From positions 51,981,813 to 52,045,812 of the forward strand of contig OY998176.1 in assembly GCA_963921935.1 (NCBI GenBank): a stretch of DNA of 64,000 bases. The letters are read 5' to 3'. This document shows positions 1 to 9,330 of this stretch, piece after piece. Made by a program: the position numbers and the translations under genes. The stretch comes from Galeruca laticollis. Lineage: Eukaryota; Arthropoda; Insecta; Coleoptera; Chrysomelidae. Position 1 is the stretch's first letter. Every line of letters begins with the position of its first letter. The notes beneath the pieces were generated by a model. It was not told the origin of the DNA. It saw only the letters and a program-made list of their open reading frames with translations, and made no database searches.

Positions 1-344
1 TCCAGCTTTCGTTGGTGTTTTCGCCATTGACCTTGAGAAAATGAAAGCGAAATTTATTCGTATAAAATATTGCTGAGCTAAGAACAATAAAATATTTATC
101 GACACTGGCGTTTCAAGTTGCGAAATTCCAAGTCTTGGAATCACCTACAATATTTATGTGTTTTACTAATAAATAAGAAATTTCGAATCACGTCTGAACA
201 AAAGATAACAATTTTTTTTATATTATATTATTTATCAGCGCAAGTTCGCTGAAACCTTAGAAAAATGGAAAATCATACGCTCCGGCCTTTTGATACCATG
301 TACAAACTAACCTCGCGTAAATTTTTATCTCCGTCCTACCTACA
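1..344. other. AT-rich sequence without recognised gene
   Basis: I see no convincing gene here. The only ORF start in this stretch, at 265, runs on into a non-coding repeat that recurs at 32940-33325, so I do not treat it as a gene. Confidence 0.5.
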
Positions 345-740
345 CACAAAAAAAACTACTACCGTTACCGTGACAGGGAAAGGGCTTTTTCCTTCGCGTT
401 TTCGGCTGGCACTCCCTGCTGCCGCTCTCTGCACCTCGTTTTTGCTTTCCCCCGAATTAGGTTTGGGGTTTTTCTGTCGAATTGCAAAATCAACTTTTTA
501 TGTTTTGAAGCGTGCTAATTTTTCGTTATCAAAATAATTGTATTCAAAACAATTATTTTGCTTTGACCCAGTAAAATGTTTTATTTGTTTTAATCTCTTT
601 TGACTTCGTATTATTTTTCTAAACAAAATGTGGGTCGCATTCCATTTTTTTATTTTGATTTAAAATAAAATATGTTTTACCGTGTGTTCTGAAATTTTCT
701 ACAATAAATTTATATCTTTGTTATTCGCATTTATTACAAT
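345..740 (+). repeat. Dispersed repeat A, copy 1 (possible LTR or LTR fragment)
   Basis: This stretch is repeated in opposite orientation at about 32940-33325. Shared landmarks appear in the same order: accgttaccgtgacaggg at 361, gaattgcaaa near 480, an A-rich block with AATAAA near 665 followed by ttaccgtgtgttct at 677, and attcgcatttatta at 723. The two copies are clearly diverged. Small ORFs in both copies align only because the DNA is repeated, and neither looks like a conserved protein. The poly(A)-signal-like block would suit an LTR, but no TG/CA ends or target duplication could be defined, so the class is uncertain. Confidence 0.6.
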
Positions 741-1730
741 TTTATCTAAAACAACAATAATGTTTATTGCCATAACAATTATTATTATATAAAAAAATTT
801 CATTGAGAAACAAACTTTAGGCATAGACACTATATTAGGTTGACAATGCCGCTTAAATAAATAACAACGCCACTGCATAAGAAGCCGCTATTTTAAAAAA
901 TAAAATGAAAATATAAACGAAAGGAAAAACCCAAAAAATTAATTTTTGTCTTACCTATACATTGGTTTTTGTTGGCGTCAAGCAATTTAAGTATCTTTGC
1001 ACTTCTTGAGTTCATCCCCAATAATGTTTGCTTCAAACAAAATAATAATTCTTACCAAGCAAAAATCAGCACAAATATCGAATAAGCCTATGTCCTCAAG
1101 CTACTATTCTATGTCCACAGTAAACTTATGCAGAACTAATCAATGTCCACAAAGCGATGGAGATCGGATGCATTCACTCGGTGCTCGTAGATCGCAGTTC
1201 TTAGAGTAATTCGGTTGCCTCTTCCCAAGGTGGAGGGGAGAAATGAAGTGTCGAAACTACATCACAAGAGTACAACGGCCAAGTTACAAGTTTATGAAGA
1301 CTGTGTCTTTTCTATTTTGTAATGTATTGGAGGTTATTGTGAATTTGTAGTGTAACAAAATATTCTAAATAAGGTACACATGGGTGTATGGTATTGCCTC
1401 AAACACAATTTTGGAATGCGGGGGAGGCTGCAGTTGGCCGTCTGTGGAAATACCTAATTATACAAAAAAGTCTAGAGTCTAGAGAAATAAATTTCTAAAC
1501 AATTGTTTGAAAAACCAGCTATCTAACATCTATAAAAGAAAACGGGAAATTGATCTAGATGATGAATCTCGAAAAGTTGTTAAAAAGATGGAAAAAGAGG
1601 TTTAGTTAATATAATCAATAAATCTATTATAATCTTAACAAAATATAGAGCATATAGAAAAATAAAATGCTTTTATTTCAAAAAACAAATGTAAAATAAA
1701 TCTTAGAACAATCTTTTATAGAGGAAAGGA
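741..1730. other. AT-rich spacer, nothing recognised
   Basis: About 1 kb without a recognisable gene or element. A 70-codon ORF at 997-1209 has low-complexity, unconserved-looking content, and I regard it as chance. Confidence 0.5.
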
Positions 1731-1985
1731 ACCAAATTTGGGACACTTTTTTTAAAAAAATCGTAAAAACTTTATCAAAAAAAATAAAAGTAAACTTTCT
1801 TAAAAATAAAGTAATATAGTCTTTATACTAGCCTTTGGCAAACAAAAAACATTATCAAACTTATCCTTACTCAAAATATGATCATTTTAAGAACATGGTA
1901 CAATTTAGTAAAAAAGAAAATACGGTCCCTAATTTGAGACATAAGGGTGTCCAAATTTAAGACACCGAACCTAATTTGAGATGCT
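1731..1985. repeat. Cluster of four related 15-bp motifs
   Basis: Four copies of a motif close to c-c-(a/t)-a-a-t-t-t-g-(a/g)-g-a-c lie at 1732, 1928, 1951 and 1970. They read ccaaatttgggacac, cctaatttgagacat, ccaaatttaagacac and cctaatttgagatgc. Short reiterated subterminal motifs are common at the ends of pogo/Tigger-like DNA transposons, where they act as transposase binding sites. A similar but not identical set occurs beside the pogo relic at 56287-56682. No transposase is visible next to this cluster, so the interpretation is an inference. Confidence 0.4.
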
Positions 1986-2047
1986 ATTTAAAAAAGCCTC
2001 TTCCTTCACAAAAACGACAAATAAAAATGTTACTTCGAATCTCCCCG

Positions 2048-2101
2048 CAGTCTTCTATATTAAAAACATGTTTGTGAAGTTCTATTAATCATAGAAGACT
2101 G
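2048..2101. repeat. Short hairpin with 11-bp perfect arms
   Basis: cagtcttctat at 2048-2058 is the reverse complement of atagaagactg at 2091-2101, with an AT-rich 32-nt loop. It is smaller and lacks the GC-rich centre of the other hairpins in this window. Confidence 0.55.
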
Positions 2102-2639
2102 ACGGCCTTAGTTATGATATCTATCGAAAAGCAATTTATACAAGTTTTGCCCAACTTCAACGAAGCTGTTATAAATGGGTTTGCTGAGAAAAAAACAGTA
2201 GAATGGACTCTACTTTCAAGCAGTATAATACATTCAACGACTGATAAAGGATAGCAACATACAAGCTGTTATCACTTATCTCCGATTTGGTTAAAAATTC
2301 TCCCCTCCAGCGACATGGATTTCTTCTACTATTTCTCACCAATCCGGGAACACAGTGACCCTTACATAAACCACTCCCAAAATATTGTAACTTACTTTTG
2401 AATTACAATTCACTAGTCCATGAACATTGGAGCTGCACCCATCATCCCTTCAAACTATTAGTACCTAATCTATTTTATTCCATTACAACACTTTAATTTA
2501 TTATTATTCATAAAACTATACTTGTTTTCTGCGATGCATACCTCCACTTCACAAAAAAAGCAACACCTACAGACGTTCTGACAAAAAATTCACTCAAAAA
2601 ACCTCCCATCCCATGTCCTGCACAGTAACTAATCCTATA
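2102..2639. other. Spacer before a LINE relic
   Basis: No recognisable coding segment. The last part may belong to the upstream, fully decayed portion of the reverse transcriptase relic that follows. Confidence 0.4.
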
Positions 2640-3416
2640 TCAGGGCCTACACACACAAACCTCTAGTATAAGCAACAACTACTAGAGACAGAACTGAGAG
2701 ACAATTTCCTACACAACAGAAGGCTCTACGTATACCTTTAGGAAAAGAATAGCAGGTGAAGGAATCAGAAAAATGGCCTACCTCAAGGAAGTGTTTTGTC
2801 GCTAATCCTCTACAACACCTACATGAATGGCCAGCCATTGGCAGACTACACCCAAAATTTCATCTATGTTGATGACATGGCGATGGCCGCCCAGGGTTCG
2901 AGGTTAGAAGAGGTGGAGCAGAAGCTGACTCGAGCACTGGACGAACTCTCTACCTACTATAATGCAAATCACTTGACACCAAATCCTAGCAAAACACAAA
3001 TATGTGCTTTTCACCTCAACAATAAAGAAGCGACAAGGGAAACACGACCGTTTTCAACAGTGTCATGCACCAAAATACTTAGGTGTAACGTTGGATCGCA
3101 GCCTAACTTTTGAACAGCACTGTCTTACCACGAATAGGAAACTCAGTGCTCGAAATAATATAATCAGGAAATTGACGAACAAATCCTGGGGTGCAAATCC
3201 TAAAACTCTAAGAACTTCTACTTTGGCGCTATGATTCTCTACAGCGGAGTACGCCGCACCAGTATGGAACGCATCCGCGCATGCAACTCAGGTGAACGTA
3301 GCAATAAATGAAACACAGAGTATCGTTTCTGGGTGCCTGAAACCGACTAAAACAGAGGAAATATTCCCACTAATCGGCATAGCTCCACGACATATCCGTA
3401 GGGTAGTTGCATAATT
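2640..3416 (+). pseudogene. Jockey-like non-LTR reverse transcriptase relic
   Basis: This is the C-terminal half of a LINE reverse transcriptase, which copies RNA into DNA at a nicked chromosomal target. The diagnostic box NGLPQGSVLS starts at 2772. The catalytic block reads FIYVDDMAMA near 2860, with the usual Y/F-A-D-D changed to YVDD. It is followed by a typical thumb segment (PSKTQICAFHL near 2986). Near 3030 the reading shifts frame and continues as KYLGVTLDRSLTF, then AEYAAPVWNASAHA near 3245, ending with GIAPRHIRRVVA at about 3413. There is no endonuclease domain and there are several stops, so it is a 5'-truncated dead copy. Assignment to the jockey group rests on the PQGSVLSP and KYLGVTLDR style motifs. 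Confidence 0.85.
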
Positions 3417-3550
3417 TGGCTAATATATTGAAAGATTATGCGGTAAATATGAGAAAAGCTGACGGAACTTAATACAAAGAAGCAACTGTAAAAACAATTT
3501 GAATTACTACGAGTAAGCTACTCCAGGAAAAATACTTCAATGACTTCAAA

Positions 3551-4240
3551 ATGGTATTCGACCCGTTTACCAGTGTAATATTCAAAAATGCGCGAGATGC
3601 AAGAAATGCAAAACGTAAAAGATTACAGCAGGATCCAAACAAACGAAAATGCAGTTCATCAAATTTGAGTTCAAGTGATTTGGCTAGAATCATTGAATTA
3701 TGGGATGAATGTACGCCAGAAGGTTTACAAAAAAATGTTTACCATATTGTAGCTGTTGAGTTAGCTTGGCGAGGTGGTAAACCAGTAGATTGCCTTATAG
3801 ATTATTTCACAATTGAGAAAAATAATGATGGAACGCCAACCAACAGAATTGAATACAATCCAATATTCAGGAAAACATACCAAGGAGGATCGAAAAGTTG
3901 TACAAATAGTAAGTTGCTTGTTGCAAATATTGCAAACGAAAGTGCATGCCCTGATCGGTTATTCCATAAATTATTGTCCAAAAGGGGGAAAAATATTACT
4001 TCCAGTCACCTATTCTTGAGACCAAATCGTTTCTGGAAATTCGAAAGTGACACATGGTTTGACAATATAGCGGTAGGCAAGAACACAATTAATATGTGGG
4101 CCAAATCATCCGCGCAAGCTAGCAGCTCTAATTCAATAAAACCGTACTTGAATATTAACCAAGAACGCCGTGGTGAAATAATCAACACCATGCGAGGAAT
4201 TTATTCAACAGTGGAAATTAACAATCCGTCAACTTGAACA
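3551..4240 (+). pseudogene. Crypton-like tyrosine recombinase (DUF3504 type), catalytic boxes deleted
   Basis: The 228-codon ORF resembles the recombinase domain shared by Crypton transposons and ZMYM/QRICH1-type proteins, which cut and join DNA through a tyrosine. Recognisable parts in order are LARIIELWDECTPEGLQKNV (residues about 45-64), the first catalytic-arginine region VELAWRGGK (about 69-77), EYNPIFRKTYQGG (about 100-112), CPDRLFHKLLSKRGKNIT (about 133-150), LFLRPNRFW (about 154-162) and SIKPYLNINQERRGEII (from about 195), whose tyrosine would be the nucleophile. In this family the segment between the 'NTI.W..SSA' part and 'SIKPYL' carries the second arginine and the histidines. Here the two parts are almost directly joined, so about 35 residues with those catalytic residues appear to be missing. 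The frame stays open. The start at 3551 is the first ATG, but the true N terminus probably lay upstream. It is inactive as a recombinase unless misassembled; a DNA-binding derivative is possible. Confidence 0.72.
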
Positions 4241-4415
4241 AACTCTTCTTCCAATTCAACATTCACCAATTGTACTTTTCACAACTGTAGTTTTAAATAA
4301 AATTGAATTATATTTGTTTGATTAGAACTAATAAATTTGGCATTGAAAATTTTTAAACGTCAGATTGACAATCAATTTTTTGATATCTACAAAGTAAAAA
4401 ATATCTTATCGACTA

Positions 4416-4575
4416 CTCCTCGGGTCATGATAAATACTCAAAATTTTGTCATAGAGAATCCTTCAGGCGTCTTGCTCAAGGATAATAGCCCTCGGCCTGC
4501 GGCCTTGGGCTATTATCAAGCAACACGCTTTCAGCATTCTCTATGACAGAATTATCTCGGTATTATCGAGACCCT
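4416..4575. repeat. Long GC-centred hairpin (palindrome) A
   Basis: gtcatagagaat at 4449-4460 pairs with attctctatgac near 4536-4547. Inside these, gcgtcttgct pairs with aagcaacacgc and gataatagccc pairs with gggctattatc. The centre is cggcctgcggcc, itself a small palindrome. Weaker pairing extends outward (gggtcatgataa against ttatcgagaccc), giving about 155 bp in all. It lies about 180 bp downstream of the Crypton-like ORF and directly upstream of Penelope sequence. It could be a foldback MITE, a structured terminus of the recombinase element, or an unrelated palindrome. Confidence 0.75.
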
Positions 4576-4584
4576 AGGGATATT

Positions 4585-5216
4585 ACTACTGATAATACCT
4601 TTAGCAACAAATACAACAATTTCTTTTAAAACAGAAAGTATTGTGAGTACAAAATTGTTAAATGTAAAACCAAAAATATCCCCATTAAAGAAGTCTGGTA
4701 TATATAAACTTTAATGTCCAGATTGTAATGCTGTGTATTTGTGTCAAGCCCTTAGAAACTTTGATATTCGATACAGTGAACACTTACCAGCATACAGATT
4801 AAAAAACCAGATAAATCCCACTACGCTAAACATCTACTTAACACCAAACATTCATTGACACCTAACACAGAACTGGAAGTACTACATATTTGTGATACAA
4901 TATGAAGTCGAAAATGAACAGATAAATCTAGGGAGTTCTCCACTTTTAAACTGTTTTCTTAAGTGATAATTGGAAGGATCAGCATAGTTTTCCTGGTTTT
5001 CTATATCATTGCACAGTTATACTGTTCTTAATTGGGAAAGAGATATACAGGATATCCCCATAGGGCTAATAATATCTCTAATTTTTGATATTTGTAATGT
5101 CATTTTCTTCTTTTTTCTATTAATATTCACTTCTTGGTCTAACCAAAAATAATTATTAAACATCAGGAAGGCATCAAATGAAATGTAACTTTTGTCATTC
5201 TGACGATGATATTTAG
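4585..5216 (+). mobile_element. Penelope-like element copy 1, 5' part (GIY-YIG endonuclease region and 3' UTR)
   Basis: This is a decayed C-terminal piece of a Penelope-like retroelement. It reads TTISFKTES near 4620, then KSGIYKL followed by a CPDCN zinc-finger-like segment near 4690-4730, then RYSEH and YRLK. These are the GIY-YIG endonuclease landmarks seen more completely in the copy at 57640-59285. Stops and frame changes are present. The 3' untranslated part (from about 4960, for example ccaaaaataattattaaacatcagg) matches the other copies. The element is interrupted at 5216 by a foreign insertion and resumes at 5918. Confidence 0.85.
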
Positions 5217-5909
5217 CAGGGTGTGTGCACTTATACTTATTAAAAAAGACACGCGTTCTTCGCGAGATCTGTATGTGTCACGAAGAACAAGTCAACTTCG
5301 GTTGTTGAGACCTTCAAATTGGAATGAATCAATAATCCCAGTTTATTTAACAAGCCAAGAAGCATTTTAAGGGGGAAAGTAGTTTGTGGTAATCACTTTT
5401 TGAATGTATGTAAAGAAGGGGGAAAACTGAAAAAATATGCACTTTCTGTTTTAAATTTACCTGGTAAGCATTTTATTGTAATACTATCAGATTTATACTA
5501 CTATGTATATTGTTTTTGTAGATTTCACTGCTGGGGATAATTTAGAAGAAAGTTGCTTTTCCTTTCAACTTAAACCACAAAATGTGCCTGCAACTCGTCC
5601 AAAAATAAAAAGTATGACATTAATTATAAAATCTGTTAGATATGTATGTAATGCGAATTTTTGAAGAATTATAATCTGAACTAAACTTGAACTAAGTTGT
5701 TGCAGCCTTTTCTCATTCTTAGAAATTATAAATCGATCGAAATTAAATTTTCCGTCATATCACACAATTTGAATTTACCACCATTTAAAAGCTAGAATCG
5801 ATGACAGAACCCATATTTAAGGTGTTGATGACTAATAAAGATGGCAGCACATCTGCCGAGGAATTTTTTGTCAGTGAGTTGCCCGTCTTACCTCTATTAT
5901 TTATCTGTG
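5217..5909 (+). mobile_element. Non-autonomous P-like DNA element carrying a THAP-domain exon, inserted in Penelope
   Basis: The segment splits the Penelope copy. The target sequence tgatatttag is present on both sides (5207-5216 and 5908-5917), so the duplication is 8-10 bp. If it is the 8-bp atatttag, the inserted DNA begins CA and ends TG. At about 5370-5463 it encodes VCGNHF, then KLKKYALSVLNLP, which matches the C-terminal half of a THAP zinc-finger (C-x2-HF and the AVP-like box). The reading meets a canonical intron, gtaagc at 5464 to ttttgtag at 5521 (58 bp), after which the frame continues as DFTAGDNLEESCFSF. THAP domains are the DNA-binding domains of P-element transposases, and P elements make 8-bp duplications. 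No catalytic domain is present. I call it a deletion derivative with moderate confidence; a domesticated THAP gene fragment is the alternative. Confidence 0.6.
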
Positions 5910-5917
5910 ATATTTAG

Positions 5918-6014
5918 TATCGTAACAATTGTCAAATTACTTAGAATTTTCAACATTTTATCAATATAATGTGGAATTATCTAGAAACAGTTAGTTTCAT
6001 TTAAAACAATTATA
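5918..6014 (+). mobile_element. Penelope-like element copy 1, 3' end after the insertion
   Basis: Continues the Penelope 3' UTR (tatcgtaacaattgtcaaat, then gtggaattatctagaaac and ttagtttcatttaaaaca) exactly as in copies at 12684-13013 and 58980-59285. With 4585-5216 it forms one element split by the 5217-5909 insertion. Confidence 0.85.
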
Positions 6015-6446
6015 TGAGCATATTCCTCAAAGTAAGGGTCGACACAGTAAATTTCAATTATTCCTGTAACAAAATCATGAAAAATCCTATAAAATATCAT
6101 GTGAGAGTAAAAGTTTATAGTTTATTGCACTTCAAGTATTTTTTATGGAGAATATTAAAAGTATTATCAGATTCGGTGATATGATTCAGCCGGACGAGTC
6201 ACACGATTCCTATAAAAAAGTGGATTAAGTAGAAATATTTTGTTGAATTAAACATTTGAATCAATTTGTAATTTGCTAGTTTTTACCTCAGAAGAAGTAT
6301 TCACTCTTTGATTAATTTTTATATGCTGGTATCTAAGAACAAGGGATTTGTCTATATACCTGACGTTTACTGATTAAGTTCCTCACCTGTTTTTACACAC
6401 ACTTTTTTCGAAGGAAAATCTAAGACGAAATGTGGGAACTTGACCA
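6015..6446. other. AT-rich spacer
   Basis: No gene or element recognised. Confidence 0.45.
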
Positions 6447-6720
6447 GCAGCACAGAATATGGTCGGCTCGATTAAGGTCGTTGCGCAGGGCATTCCATTG
6501 GATGACGACAATATGTATCGCGGTCTCGGACCATCAGGCTGTACAACCATCGACGGAACGGTCAATGGTTTATGCTCAGTTAATCGCGATCGGTCGATTG
6601 TTTTTCAAACTGGGGTCCCTTGATGGATAGACTGGGAACAAAAACGAGTCACATGTTGAAATTAGAAGACCGGGAAGGGATGTTTGTCCCGCGCCGAACT
6701 ATGCTTTGACAAATGCCGAC
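6447..6720 (+). pseudogene. Unidentified decayed coding segment of higher GC content
   Basis: I do not recognise the family. One frame reads without stop for about 58 codons from 6447 to 6622, through GSIKVVAQGIPLDDDN, MYRGLGPSGC and TTIDGTVNGLCSVNRDRS to IVFQTGVP. A change of frame then continues as MDRLGTKTSHMLKLEDREG and MFVPRRTML to about 6708. The composition (two cysteines, many glycines, balanced charged residues) and the locally higher GC look like real former protein rather than chance. It could be a host gene fragment or an unrecognised transposon protein. There is no start codon in context and no splice site I can defend. Antisense ORFs here are shadows. Confidence 0.4.
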
Positions 6721-7759
6721 CCTGAGTTTGGAATGATAATAGTGCGGTTACAATTTTAATGAAAAACTTACTGCCGGAATATATGTTTTTTGTTTCTAAT
6801 TCTTGCCGATTATTTTATATAATGACAACAAATAATTCTCAAATAAAATACATATAGTTATACTCTGTTTCCTAATGGTAATGAGGGAGATAAAATAAGA
6901 AATAGCAATGATAAGACGCACTAAGTGTATGTATGTCCTTTATAGTACTTGAGAAATTGGTGGAAGTTAATACACCGCACTGAGAAAAACCGCTGGTCTA
7001 GTTTTTACAATTTATTTTTCTCTACACCTTTCAAACTTAAATCATTCTTAATTTTTAAAAAAAGAGGAAAAAGTGACATTACATTTAATATTATATTAAT
7101 ATTATATAGGGTACGATGTAGCTACTGAATCCACTATTTGGGTCTGGGGGTCAATTAAGAAACCACTCATTAAAAACTTAACAAATATATTGACGGAATT
7201 TCCGATTACAGATCGACATGCACTCAAAGCATAACAAAATATATACAAAACAAATATAAGACAAATACATTCAGCCTTCACCGGCACATATTCAATGACC
7301 CTCAGGAGACAATACAATATTCTCCCAAAATGACAACGCTTACGGAAAAGTACGACTGGCCGTACTGAGCATAAGTTTAAGTCTCCCGACAGCAATATAA
7401 TGTACACTCTCAAATTAACAATATTATGCAAAAGGAATACAATAAACTATTCACTTTCATTAAAATTATTCCAGGACACGACTTCTCCTCTAGAAAGGGC
7501 ACTTTGTCTTCAGTCACGGTATGCACTTCCCGGGTAGGCCTTTTTCGATTCACTTGACTATTTGCTTCGCTGGTCCGAAGACCAACTCCCCGAAAAATTA
7601 TACTTTCCGAACCAAGAAAGTGTTCTCTCCAAAAATGCTTAGTTTGTTGTTTTTTATATTAGAAAATATTATGCTCTACTTTGAAGTAATTATCAAAACA
7701 TATTTTAAAACATTGACCCACTTTTGATTGGCCTACCATATACTGGGTGTTATTTCTAA
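6721..7759. other. Spacer without recognised gene
   Basis: About 1 kb. A 109-codon minus-strand ORF at 7102-7431 and a plus-strand ORF at 7521-7727 show no family motif. The segment at 7490-7640 is somewhat GC-richer and may be an old coding relic, but I cannot identify it. Confidence 0.4.
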
Positions 7760-8245
7760 ACGTGACAATATTTCCTAAACAAACTAAAGAAATAAAAAAT
7801 TATAAAACCATCATATATGAAGGTAATATTTCTAATAACATTTCAAAGATAATATCTTTAGCAACGAATACAACAATTTCGTTTAAAACAGAAAGTAATG
7901 TGAGTACAAAATTGTTAAATGTAATAACAATATATCCCCATTAAATGAGTTTGGTATATATAAATTTAAATGTCCAGAGTGTAATGCTGTCTATTTGGGT
8001 CAAACCCTTAGACATTTTGAAATCTGATATAGTGAAGACTTACGAACATACAGATTAAAACAACCAGATAAATCCCACTACGCCAAACATCTACTTGACA
8101 CAAAACATTCATTGAAACCTAACCCAGAACTCGAAGCACTACATATTTGTACTAAGAAACAAGAACTGGGATTCCTTGACGAATTGGAAATTAGAAGACA
8201 CTTAAGGACCCACAATATGAAGTCAATGAACAGATAACATATGAC
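7760..8245 (+). mobile_element. Penelope-like element copy 2 (C-terminal fragment)
   Basis: It starts at IFPKQTKEIKNYKT (7765), matching IFPKQTEEIKTYKS in the copy at 58395. It continues through NISNNISKIISLATNTT and, after a frame change near 7930, GIYKFKCPECNAVYLGQTL (about 7955-8010), the GIY-YIG endonuclease core with its CPEC zinc-binding pair. The downstream part reads KSHYAKHLLDTKHSL, then ALHICTKKQELGFLDELEIRR, and stops aligning near 8240. A short LINE fragment follows. The plus-strand reading is the real one; the minus-strand ORF here is a shadow. Confidence 0.87.
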
Positions 8246-8255
8246 CATCCAACGG

Positions 8256-8612
8256 TTATCCATTCTTCTTCTTCTTAGGACGCTGTCTCCCTACGGAGGT
8301 TAGCGATCCAAATGGCTATTGTTGTGCGGGAAACCGAAGCTCTGAAAATATTTATACTTATAACCGTAAGTCTCTCAGCCACGAATTTTTTCTACGGTCG
8401 ACTGACCCTCTATTATCAGGCGGAGAATCTCATATTAATCACCTCTCATGTATGTCCCAGGTATTGTAGTTTTCTCTCCTTGATTGCCGCGAGGAGTTCT
8501 TTATGTTTACCCATTTGCTGCATAACCTCTATGTTTGATTTATAGTCCGTCCAAGATACTCGCAGCATACGCCTGTGGCTGCATCAATGATCCAACTCTC
8601 GTATCCGTATAA
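8256..8612 (-). pseudogene. 3' end of a non-LTR retrotransposon (RTE/jockey-like RT C terminus)
   Basis: On the minus strand the segment reads RMLRVSWTDYKSNIEVMQQM, then GKHKELLAAIKERKLQYLGH, then a decayed stretch and SRTTIAIWIANLRRE, ending in a repeated aag tail at the low-coordinate end. It has the same architecture as the C terminus of the LINE at 16203-17605 (MLIFRRLLKISWT, LLTTIKRRKPAYLRHIYRN). This C-terminal tail is typical of LINE reverse transcriptases. Several stops show that it is dead. It sits between two Penelope fragments, apparently having landed at or near their junction. Confidence 0.75.
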
Positions 8613-9060
8613 CAGAATATTTCAAAGATAATGTCGTTAGCAACAAATACAACAATTTCTTTTAAGATAAAAAGTAATTTGAGTACAAAATTGATAAATG
8701 TAAAAACAAAAATATCCCCATATAGAAGTCCAGAATGAAATGCTTTCTATTTGGGTCAAACCCTTAGAACTTTTGAAATTAGATTCAGGGAACATATGCG
8801 AGCATATATATTAAAACCACCAGATAAACCCCACTACGCAAAACATCTACTTGGCACTAGACAGTCATTAACATCTAACACAGAACTCGAAGCACTACAT
8901 ATTTGTGCTAAGAAATAAGAACTGGATTTCCTTGAAGAATTGTAAATTAGAAGCCACTTAAGAAACCCACAATATCAAGTCGTCAATGAACAGATAAATT
9001 TAGGGAGTTCTCCATTTTCAAACTTTCATCCTAAGTGATAATTGTAAAGAGCAGCAGATA
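8613..9060 (+). mobile_element. Penelope-like element copy 3 (C-terminal fragment)
   Basis: It begins within the block aatatttcaaagat and reads SLATNTTISFK, then YLGQTLRTFEIRFREHMRAY near 8750, KPHYAKHLLGTRQSL, ALHICAKK, a stop, LDFLEEL, and finally QVVNEQINLGSSPF near 9000. The GIY box is deleted: the reading jumps from KTKISPYRSPE into NAFYLG. Its end at about 9060 matches the start of the 3' UTR of the other copies. Confidence 0.82.
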
Positions 9061-9330
9061 TAGTTTTCCTGTGCGGGTATTTTTTCTATAAATTCTCTAT
9101 ACCACTTTACCTTATTCTGTAAGCTACTTCGGCATTGGTCGTGTGTCACGAACGCTTCGTTCGGTAGAAAGGAATAGAAAGACCATTTTAGGTCTGGCTA
9201 TGATGTTTTCAGTATCCCTGTCTCTTTTTAACACACAATCATTAGATTTATCTTTGTTGGCATGTTTACTTTTCTGCAAAGGAAAGGTGCATATCGGTTA
9301 TGTTATGTTTATGGGGTTTTGTGGTTTATA
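9061..9330. other. Spacer ending in the TA target of the mariner element
   Basis: No gene recognised. The last two bases (9329-9330) are the TA that is duplicated at 12069-12070. Confidence 0.5.

Noticed and set aside
265..537. 90-codon ORF
   Set aside because: It lies in dispersed repeat A, and its similarity to a minus-strand ORF at 33121-33462 is explained by the repeated DNA. The residues are not conserved as a protein would be.
7102..7431. 109-codon minus-strand ORF
   Set aside because: No recognisable domain, compositional bias of AT-rich DNA, and no start context or related copy in the window.
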